Below are positions 1 to 5,156 of a stretch of DNA of 11,950 bases, piece after piece. The notes beneath the pieces are model-generated. The model saw only the letters and a program-made list of their open reading frames with translations. It did no database searches and was not told where the DNA came from. This DNA is from VGRF01 sp964460485 (GTDB lineage Bacteria > Myxococcota_A > UBA9160 > UBA6930): assembly GCA_964460485.1 (NCBI GenBank), contig CAYWRY010000129.1, positions 1 to 11,950 of the forward strand, written 5' to 3'. Each line of letters begins with the position of its first letter. Positions within the stretch are counted from its first letter, which is position 1. A program made the translations under genes and the position numbers.

Positions 1-272
1 GCGATCTCTGCGTGCGAGTCGCCGGGCGTGCAGACGTCGACCACGTCGACGTCGGGGCGGCGAATCGCCGTTCGCCAATCCGTCGTGAACTCCGCGAAAC
101 CGAGCTTCTCGGCCGCGCGCGCGAGCTTTGCGGCGTCGCGCGCGCACGCCACCTGGAGCACGGGCTCGCTCGGCAGCTCGAAAAAGTGCGGCGCCTGGCG
201 CCAGGCGTTCGCGTGGGCGCGCCCCATGAACTCGCAGCCGATCATCGCGACGCGCAGCTTCGCTTTGGGCAA
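1..272 (-). CDS. Gfo/Idh/MocA family oxidoreductase (partial, N-terminus)
   Basis: About 90 N-terminal residues of an NAD(P)-dependent sugar/polyol dehydrogenase-type protein; the rest lies beyond the left edge. The translation begins with PKAKLRVAMIGCEFMGRAHA and continues with HANAWRQAPHFFELP. It ends in DVDVVDVCTPGDSHAEIA, the typical beta4 region of this family where the nucleotide-binding strand leads to a conserved TP and His. The start is a TTG at 272-270 preceded by GAGG five bases upstream; no ATG or GTG lies between it and the Rossmann strand. The dinucleotide loop reads G-C-E-F-M-G, so the middle Gly of GxGxxG is Glu. It is divergent from the SDR gene with a palindrome between them. 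Such enzymes often act with TIM-barrel isomerases, two of which occur downstream. The substrate cannot be told from this fragment. Confidence 0.85.
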   Translation of the reverse strand, partial: MPKAKLRVAMIGCEFMGRAHANAWRQAPHFFELPSEPVLQVACARDAAKLARAAEKLGFAEFTTDWRTAIRRPDVDVVDVCTPGDSHAEI

Positions 273-297
273 GAGGACCTCGGCTGCAGGCCGGGCG

Positions 298-303
298 ACG
301 CTA
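298..303 (-). promoter_or_regulatory. putative -10 element of the Gfo/Idh/MocA gene
   Basis: On the minus strand TAGCGT fits the TANNNT pattern of a sigma-70-type -10 box. It would start transcription about 18-20 nt before the TTG start, leaving room for the GAGG ribosome site. The -35 region would fall inside the palindrome at 313-339. This is inference from spacing only; in GC-rich DNA such hexamers also occur by chance. Confidence 0.3.
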
Positions 304-312
304 CCGCGCGTG

Positions 313-339
313 GCCCTTTGGGGTCAGACCCCAAAGGGC
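313..339. repeat. 27-nt near-perfect palindrome in a divergent promoter region
   Basis: Two perfectly complementary 13-base arms, GCCCTTTGGGGTC and GACCCCAAAGGGC, flank a single A. The palindrome lies between the divergent Gfo/Idh/MocA and SDR genes and covers the expected -35 regions of both putative promoters, a position suited to an operator. As RNA it would form a long stem (the central bases opening as a loop) without a T-tract, so it is not a standard terminator. From memory, palindromes with a GGGGTCAGACCCC core recur in many proteobacterial genomes as dispersed repeats, so a mobile REP-like copy is the main alternative. No second copy was seen in this window. Confidence 0.75.
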
Positions 340-353
340 GCCGCCCACCGGAG

Positions 354-359
354 TAGAGT
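354..359 (+). promoter_or_regulatory. putative -10 element of the SDR gene
   Basis: TAGAGT matches the TANNNT pattern and would start transcription near 366, just before the GGAGG ribosome site at 367-371 and 15 nt before the ATG. The -35 region would overlap the right arm of the palindrome at 313-339. Positional inference only. Confidence 0.3.
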
Positions 360-380
360 CCCGACACGGAGGGTACGCCG

Positions 381-1175
381 ATGCTCGCGGGCCGGGTGGC
401 GATCGTGACCGGGGCGGCGCGCGGAATCGGGCGCGGCATCGCGGAGGCGCTCGCCGACGCGAGCGCACACGTCGTGCTCGCGGACGTCGCGAGCGGCGAG
501 GCCCACCTGACCTATCGGCTCTCCTCGGCGGCGCAGCTCGAGGAGGCCGCGCGCGAGATCGCAGCGCGCGGCGGCGGCAAGACGCTCGCGGTCCCGTGCG
601 ACGTCACGAAGGCCGCCCAGCTCGACGCGCTCGTGGCGCGCACGCGCGAGGCGTTCGGGCGGATCGACCTGCTCGTCAACAACGCCGGCGTCGTTCACTT
701 CGGTCGCATCGAGGAGATCGACGAAGCGCGCTGGGACTTCGTCTACGCCGTCAACGTGAAGGGCCCCTACCTGGCGTCGCGCGCGGCGCTCGGCGAGCTG
801 ACGAAGACGCAAGGCGCGATCGTCAACGTCGCCTCGGTGGCGGGAAAGCGCGGCTACGCGACCGGCTCGCTCTACTGCTCCAGCAAGTTCGCCGTGGTCG
901 GCTTCACCCAGGCGCTCGCCCAGGAGCTCGCGCCGCGCGGCGTGCGCGTGAACGCCGTCTGCCCGGGCATCCTCGCGACGCACATGTGGACGCATCACCT
1001 CGCCAGCGAAGAGCGCGGCGGCAGAGTCGCCTACGACGCGGCGGTGAAGCAGGCGATCCCGCTCGGCCGCGAGCAGACGCCCGCCGATATCGCGAGCGCC
1101 GTGCTCTACCTCGCCACCGCGCCGAACGTCACCGGCGTCTCGCTGAACGTCGCCGGCGGGATGGAGATGTCGTGA
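381..1175 (+). CDS. SDR family NAD-dependent oxidoreductase (mycofactocin-type insert)
   Basis: A 264-residue classical short-chain dehydrogenase that would oxidise an alcohol or reduce a carbonyl in the cytoplasm. TGAARGIG (residues 10-17) is the dinucleotide loop. Asp35 at the end of beta2 indicates NAD(H) rather than NADP(H). NNAG is at 100-103, with Asn125, Ser152 and YCSSK (Tyr165/Lys169) completing the catalytic tetrad, and PG at 195-196. After Asp35 the protein has an insert with Tyr45, Leu47 and Leu53. Their spacing (D+10, +12, +18) matches the V-P-Y-P-L-A-T-P-E-D-L insert I recall from mycofactocin-dependent and carveol dehydrogenase-type SDRs. GGAGG lies 9 nt before the ATG. Its stop overlaps the GTG of a ruined alpha/beta hydrolase, so the two were once translationally coupled. 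The substrate is unknown. Confidence 0.93.
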   Translation: MLAGRVAIVTGAARGIGRGIAEALADASAHVVLADVASGEAHLTYRLSSAAQLEEAAREIAARGGGKTLAVPCDVTKAAQLDALVARTREAFGRIDLLVNNAGVVHFGRIEEIDEARWDFVYAVNVKGPYLASRAALGELTKTQGAIVNVASVAGKRGYATGSLYCSSKFAVVGFTQALAQELAPRGVRVNAVCPGILATHMWTHHLASEERGGRVAYDAAVKQAIPLGREQTPADIASAVLYLATAPNVTGVSLNVAGGMEMS

Positions 1176-1376
1176 GCCCGCCGCGCCGCCTCGCGATCGG
1201 GGACGGCGTCGAGATCACCTACCGCGAAGAGGGCTCCGGCGACCCCGTGTTGCTGATCCACGGTATCGCCGAAGACCTGGGAAGCGCACGGCCACTGGCT
1301 GCACCGCGCGGACCCCGAGCGCTTCGCCGCGCGCGTGCAGGCGTTCCACGAGGAGGCCGTCGGGGACGTTCTTTGA
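1172..1376 (+). pseudogene. alpha/beta hydrolase remnant with internal deletion and frameshift
   Basis: A GTG overlapping the SDR stop (GTGA) opens a frame reading VSPPRRLAIGDGVEITYREE and then GSGDPVLLIHGIAEDL. This is a typical alpha/beta-hydrolase N-terminus, with the HG of the oxyanion loop at residues 30-31. Coding sense then moves to another frame (position mod 3 changes from 2 to 0). There KTWEAHGHWLHRADPERF and AARVQAFHEEAVGDVL end at a TGA at 1374-1376. That tail looks like the C-terminus of the same fold, with GHW carrying the catalytic His. The middle, including the nucleophile elbow and acid (about 180-200 residues in the family), is missing. The junction lies near 1262-1280. The gene is therefore a decayed partner of the SDR. 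A true short protein is unlikely. Confidence 0.7.
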
Positions 1377-1476
1377 CGAAAAGCGCCACGCGCGTGCCAG
1401 TCGCGTTCCTCCAACGCAGCGAACTCGCTCGGGAATCTCACCTTTCGTGCAACAACGTCCCCATCGAGACGCGGCG

Positions 1477-1485
1477 TGGCATGAT
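1477..1485 (+). promoter_or_regulatory. extended -10 promoter, leaderless start of the LLM gene
   Basis: TGGCATGAT fits TGN plus a -10 hexamer (CATGAT against TATAAT). Only six bases separate it from the ATG at 1492, so transcription should begin at or next to the A of the start codon. No Shine-Dalgarno sequence lies before this ATG, which fits a leaderless mRNA. No convincing -35 box is seen, as expected for an extended -10 promoter. Confidence 0.45.
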
Positions 1486-1491
1486 CGGGCC

Positions 1492-2334
1492 ATGCACTTC
1501 GGACTCACCTACTTCCCGACCGACTACGCGATCCAGCCGGCCGAGCTCGCGCGCGAGGCGGAGGCGCGCGGCTTCGAGTCGCTCTGGCTGCCCGAGCACA
1601 CGCACATCCCGGTGGAGCGGAAGTCGCCTTGGCCCGGCGGACCCGAGCTGCCGAAGATGTACTACGACGTCTACGAGCCGTTCGTCTCGCTCGCCGCGGC
1701 GGCCGCGGTGACCACGCGCCTCAAGCTCGCCACGGGCATCTGCCTGGTCGTGCAGCGCGACCCGTTCCAGACCGCGAAGAACGTGGCGACCCTCGACCGC
1801 GTCTCGAACGGCCGCTTCCTGTTCGGCATCGGCGCCGGCTGGAACGCCGAGGAGATGCGCAACCACGGCACCGACTTCAAGACGCGCCTCTCCCTGATGC
1901 GCGAGCGCGTGCTCGCCATGAAGGAGCTGTGGACGAAGTCGAAGGCCGAGTTCCACGGCAAGTACGTCGATTTCGCGCCGGTGATGGCGTGGCCGAAGCC
2001 GGTGCAGAAGCCGCACCCGCCCATCCACCTGGGCGGCGGTTTCCCGAAGGCGGTGGAGCGCGCCGTCGACTACGGCGACGGCTGGATGCCCATCTTCGGG
2101 CGCGACGAGATCCTCGAGCGCATCCCCGAGGTGCAGGGGCGCGTGAGCGCCGCCGGTCGCGACCCCGCGAAGTTCGAGATCTCGATCTTCGCCGCGCCGC
2201 CGCAGCCCGACGTGCTCGCGAGAGCGCGCGACGCCGGCGTTGCGCGCTGCGTGTTCGGCCTCCCGCCCGCGAAGGCGGAAGAGGTGCTGCCGCTGCTCGA
2301 CCGCTATGCCGCGCTGGGGAAGCAGATCGCCTGA
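1492..2334 (+). CDS. LLM class flavin (F420-type) oxidoreductase
   Basis: A 280-residue TIM-barrel protein of the luciferase-like superfamily, closest by eye to the mycobacterial-type F420-dependent oxidoreductases annotated as TIGR03619. Diagnostic segments are MHFGLTYFPTDYAIQPAELA at the first strand, ESLWLPEHTHIP (29-40), KLATGICLVVQRDPF (78-92), KNVATLDRVSNGRF (96-109), GIGAGWNAEEM (112-122), and a late LGGGFPKAVERAVDYGDGWM block. These form the cofactor-binding face. The ATG at 1492 starts the domain exactly, and the in-frame ATG 45 bp upstream would add a non-homologous tail. It probably forms a unit with the MAPEG gene 15 nt downstream. Dependence on F420 rather than FMN is inferred from the family. 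The substrate is unknown. Confidence 0.92.
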   Translation: MHFGLTYFPTDYAIQPAELAREAEARGFESLWLPEHTHIPVERKSPWPGGPELPKMYYDVYEPFVSLAAAAAVTTRLKLATGICLVVQRDPFQTAKNVATLDRVSNGRFLFGIGAGWNAEEMRNHGTDFKTRLSLMRERVLAMKELWTKSKAEFHGKYVDFAPVMAWPKPVQKPHPPIHLGGGFPKAVERAVDYGDGWMPIFGRDEILERIPEVQGRVSAAGRDPAKFEISIFAAPPQPDVLARARDAGVARCVFGLPPAKAEEVLPLLDRYAALGKQIA

Positions 2335-2349
2335 ACGGGAGGAATCGCC

Positions 2350-2745
2350 ATGAGCTACGACGCCGCCGTGAACGCCGTGATCGCGCTCGCCCTGATCGAG
2401 TACTTCGTGTTCGGCACGCTCGTGGGCCGCGCGCGCGGCACCTACAACGTGCCCGCTCCCGCGACCTCCGGGCATCCGACCTGGGAGCGCATGAACCGCG
2501 CGCACCAGAACACGCTGGAGCAGCTCGTGATCTTCATCCCGAGCGTCTTGGCGTTCGCCAGCTTCGTGAGCGCGGGAATCGCCTGCGCCCTCGGCCTCGT
2601 CTTCATCGTCGGCCGCGCGCTCTACTTCCGCGGCTACACGGCCGAGGCGCAGAAGCGCGGCCCCGGCTTCGCGATCAGCGCCCTCGCGAACATCGCGCTG
2701 CTGCTCGGCTCGCTGATCGGCGCAGCGAGGGCTGCGCTCGGCTGA
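2350..2745 (+). CDS. MAPEG family membrane protein
   Basis: A 131-residue integral membrane protein with about four hydrophobic segments (roughly 5-25, 58-78, 80-93 and 107-127). It has the MAPEG hallmark RAHQNTLE (50-57), followed by GRALYFRGY (88-96). MAPEG proteins include microsomal glutathione transferases and other thiol-handling membrane enzymes, usually 120-150 residues. A GGGAGGA ribosome site lies 6 nt before the ATG, and the gene follows the LLM gene by 15 nt, so they are probably co-transcribed. A detoxification role for the pair is plausible but inferred. A second, divergent MAPEG protein is encoded at 11505-11891. Confidence 0.9.
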   Translation: MSYDAAVNAVIALALIEYFVFGTLVGRARGTYNVPAPATSGHPTWERMNRAHQNTLEQLVIFIPSVLAFASFVSAGIACALGLVFIVGRALYFRGYTAEAQKRGPGFAISALANIALLLGSLIGAARAALG

Positions 2746-2748
2746 CGC

Positions 2749-2764
2749 GGGCGGCCCACCGCCC
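2749..2764. terminator. possible bidirectional hairpin between convergent genes
   Basis: GGGCGG and CCGCCC pair across a four-base CCCA loop in the 20-nt gap between the MAPEG stop and the transporter stop. It is short and lacks a T-tract on either strand, so termination is only suggested by its location. Confidence 0.3.
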
Positions 2765-2765
2765 C

Positions 2766-4136
2766 CTAACAAGGCAGGAACGTGAACGCCGCCGTCCCGA
2801 GCACGAACCAGAGCGCGGCGTAGGCGAGCCCGTAGCCGTAGAAGCTGCGGAAGTCGACGCCCGCGATGCCGGCGACGATCAGGTACCAGAACGGCGAGGC
2901 GAGGTTGCCCATGTGGTCGCCGACGCCGAGCGAGAGCAAGCCGCGCGGCACCGAGACGCCGACCTCCGTCGCCGCCTGCGACGTCACGAAGCCCTGGATC
3001 GCCCACTGCCCGCCGCTCGACGGGATGAACAGCGCGAACAGCGTTCCGCTCGCGGCAGTGAGCAGCGGGAAGGTGAGCGGCGTCGACACGCTCGCCACGA
3101 GCCCCGCGATCTCCGTGCCGAGGCTCGTGTACTGGATCACGCCCGCGACGCCCGCGTAGAGGTGGTAGAGCACGATCACCGGCCAGCCGGTCGCGACCGC
3201 TCGCTCGAGCGCGCGCGAGAAGCGGCTCACGTTTCGGTGCAGCGCGAGGCAGAGCAGCAGCAGCACCGCGTTCAGCGAGTTGAAGTCGAGGCTTGCGCCC
3301 TTCGTGACGAAGTGCATCCAGAGCCAGGCGGCGAGCGCAGCGCAGAACACCGCCGTCGCGAACGAGGTGCGCTCGAGCCGCTCGGCGAAGCTGCGCCCGG
3401 CGTCGCCGTCGTCCACGACCGGCTCGCCGAGCTTCTCGGTTCCCGGGAACCGCGAGATCGGCCGCGGCGCGCGCGGCATGAAGCAGCAGCCCGCCGCAAC
3501 CACGGCCGCGGTGTAGACGAGCACGTGAGCGATCGCGGCCGGCGAGCCGATCGTGCTCGCGAGCGGAATCACGCCGATCGCGCTCTCCAGCGGGTGGCCG
3601 GGCGTGGCGACGATCAGCGCCGCGCTCGAGGAGAGCCCGTACTGCCAGACCGCGTGGCTCCCCCAGTTCGTGGCGAGCAGGAACAGGAAGTCGACGGCGA
3701 TGCCGCGCCGCTCGGCCTCGCGCGCGAAGTTCACGGCCACGATCGGGCCGAGCACGACGCCGAGGCCCCAATAGAAGTAGGACACGAGGGCGGTGACGAG
3801 CACGGAGAGCGCGACCACCTGCGCCGTGCTGCGCGGCAGTCGAGCGAGCGCGGCGATCGCGGTGCGGAAGACCGGCGTCGAGGCGAGCGTTGCCGAGAGC
3901 ACGATGATCAGCGTCATCTGCATCGTGAAGGGCAGCAGCATCCAGAGGCCGGTGTAGTAGGCCTCGCCGACTTGGCGCGGCCCGTTGCCCAGCGCGAGCG
4001 CGGCGCCCAGCAGCACGAGCAGCAGCACGGCGCATGCCGTGATTGCGTCCGGCACGTAGCGCGACATCAGCGCCGCGAAGCGATCGAGTGCGCGAGACTC
4101 GCCGGCTCCGCCGTCCTCGCGCGTGGGCTCGCTCAT
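2766..4136 (-). CDS. AtoE-like short-chain fatty acid transporter
   Basis: A 456-residue polytopic inner-membrane protein of the AtoE/short-chain fatty acid transporter family (E. coli AtoE has about 440 residues). The signature FIPSSGGQWAIQG starts at residue 370, and SYFYWGLGVVLGPI, NWGSHAVWQYGLSSSAALI and GDHMGNLASPFWYLIVAGI are other family blocks. About a dozen hydrophobic stretches are visible, and a short hydrophilic N-terminus precedes RFAALMSRYVPDAITA. The expected role is uptake of short-chain carboxylates such as acetoacetate or butyrate. It lies 21 nt after the dioxygenase gene on the same strand, so the two are probably one operon. No Shine-Dalgarno sequence is visible before its ATG, so it may depend on coupling or a weak site. 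No ato CoA-transferase genes are nearby, so the substrate may differ from AtoE's. Confidence 0.93.
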   Translation of the reverse strand: MSEPTREDGGAGESRALDRFAALMSRYVPDAITACAVLLLVLLGAALALGNGPRQVGEAYYTGLWMLLPFTMQMTLIIVLSATLASTPVFRTAIAALARLPRSTAQVVALSVLVTALVSYFYWGLGVVLGPIVAVNFAREAERRGIAVDFLFLLATNWGSHAVWQYGLSSSAALIVATPGHPLESAIGVIPLASTIGSPAAIAHVLVYTAAVVAAGCCFMPRAPRPISRFPGTEKLGEPVVDDGDAGRSFAERLERTSFATAVFCAALAAWLWMHFVTKGASLDFNSLNAVLLLLCLALHRNVSRFSRALERAVATGWPVIVLYHLYAGVAGVIQYTSLGTEIAGLVASVSTPLTFPLLTAASGTLFALFIPSSGGQWAIQGFVTSQAATEVGVSVPRGLLSLGVGDHMGNLASPFWYLIVAGIAGVDFRSFYGYGLAYAALWFVLGTAAFTFLPC

Positions 4137-4157
4137 CGTCGCGGGGCGGCGCGCGGG

Positions 4158-5000
4158 CTACGCCGCTTCCGTCGCCGGGTCGCCCGCGATGCGCGTGTGG
4201 TGCATGACGCGCGCCTCGCGGTGGTCGTAGGGTCGCGCGCGGTGAAGCACGCAGCGGTTGTCCCAGATCGCGACGTCCCCCGGCGTCCAGGCGTGCTCGA
4301 ACGTGCGCGGCGGCTGGCAGGCGAACGCCGTCAGCTCGTCGAGCAGCCGCTCGGACTCCTCGGGCGCGAGGCCGGGGATGCCGTGCGCGTGGCGGCCGAT
4401 GAAGAGCGACGGGCGGCCCGTGACGGGATGCCGCTTCACGAGCGGGCGCAGCGGCGCCTTCTCGACGTCGAACCCGTAGCCGGCGTAGCCCTCGCCGAGA
4501 CCGATGCGCGACTGGGAGTACTTGATCGAGTGAAGGGCCGAGAGGTCCGCGATGCGTGCGCGCGTGGCGTCGTCGAGGGCCTGATAGGCGGCGCGCATGT
4601 CCGCCCACTCCGTCTGCCCGCCGCGCGACGGCACGACGTGCGCGGAGAGCACAGACGCCTTTGCGGCGAGCGGCATGTACGAGCTGTCGGTGTGCCAGCC
4701 CTCGTTGCCGAGCATGATGCGCATGCCCGGGTCGTCGTCGGCGAGGAGGGAGCCGTCGGGCCGCCTGTTGGAGATCGGCACCGTCGCGCGCGTGGGCACG
4801 ATGTGCTCGATCTCGCCGAAGCGCCGCGCGAAGGCGGCCTGCTCGTCCGCGCTGAGGTGCTGGCCGGGGAAGATCAGCAGCGCGTGCTCCAGGAACGCGC
4901 CCTCGATGGCGCGCCATTCCGCCTCGCGGAGCGCAGCCAGCTTCACGCCCGTGACGAAGGCGCCGAGGGTCGCGCGCGTCGGCTCGATGCGGAGCGTCAT
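4158..5000 (-). CDS. TauD/TfdA family Fe(II)/2-oxoglutarate dioxygenase
   Basis: A 280-residue cytoplasmic dioxygenase that would couple 2-oxoglutarate decarboxylation to hydroxylation of a small substrate. The iron triad is His103 and Asp105 in EGWHTDSSYMP plus His253 in NRCVLHRARPYD. Arg264, 11 residues after the distal His, fits the 2-oxoglutarate carboxylate ligand. The position four residues further, which binds taurine sulfonate in TauD, is His268, so taurine is an unlikely substrate; a TfdA-like or carboxylate substrate fits better. I chose the ATG at 5000 because MTLRIEPTRATLGAFVTGV is the family N-terminus and a promoter ends just before it. The ATG at 5036 would lie upstream of that promoter. 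The AtoE-like transporter follows in the same operon, suggesting uptake and attack on an organic acid. Confidence 0.93.
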   Translation of the reverse strand: MTLRIEPTRATLGAFVTGVKLAALREAEWRAIEGAFLEHALLIFPGQHLSADEQAAFARRFGEIEHIVPTRATVPISNRRPDGSLLADDDPGMRIMLGNEGWHTDSSYMPLAAKASVLSAHVVPSRGGQTEWADMRAAYQALDDATRARIADLSALHSIKYSQSRIGLGEGYAGYGFDVEKAPLRPLVKRHPVTGRPSLFIGRHAHGIPGLAPEESERLLDELTAFACQPPRTFEHAWTPGDVAIWDNRCVLHRARPYDHREARVMHHTRIAGDPATEAA

Positions 5001-5007
5001 GGCCGCG

Positions 5008-5036
5008 ATTGGACCACGGGCCGGGCGGCCGGGCAA
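5008..5036 (-). promoter_or_regulatory. promoter of the dioxygenase-transporter operon, leaderless
   Basis: On the minus strand TTGCCC (5036-5031) is followed by a 17-nt spacer and TCCAAT (5013-5008), with a TGG extension just before the hexamer. Seven bases separate the -10 from the ATG at 5000, so the transcript should begin at the start codon. No ribosome site is present, consistent with leaderless initiation. This is the best formed promoter in the window. Confidence 0.55.
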
Positions 5037-5045
5037 CGTCTCCCC

Positions 5046-5060
5046 GGCGCTTCAAGCGCC
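5046..5060. promoter_or_regulatory. 15-nt dyad, possible operator
   Basis: GGCGCTT and AAGCGCC flank a single C, about 10 nt upstream of the dioxygenase -35 box in the 156-nt divergent region. The position fits a regulator site for the minus-strand operon. A single short dyad in GC-rich DNA is weak evidence. I see no other structure in the rest of this gap apart from ribosome-site-like purine runs before the glycosyltransferase. Confidence 0.3.
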
Positions 5061-5156
5061 TCCCCTCGCCATCCGAAGGGTTTCTAGGGAACCATCGGTC
5101 CCGACCGCGCCGCCAGCCGAGGCCAGCCAAGGGGAGGACTCCGGGAGGGCTCGCGC

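Noticed and set aside
1377..1491. Possible extra small gene between the hydrolase remnant and the LLM gene
   Set aside because: No start with a ribosome site and no protein-like translation; it holds only the LLM promoter.
3561..3900. Possible frameshift or gap in the transporter
   Set aside because: The 456-residue frame reads through with family motifs along its length; small overlapping frames are shadows.
5001..5036. Upstream ATG of the dioxygenase at 5036
   Set aside because: It would place the start within the predicted -35 box and add twelve non-family residues.
1629..5087. Open frame of about 1150 codons on the plus strand
   Set aside because: It overlaps recognised genes in other frames and has an Arg/Glu/Ala/His-rich low-complexity translation without domains.
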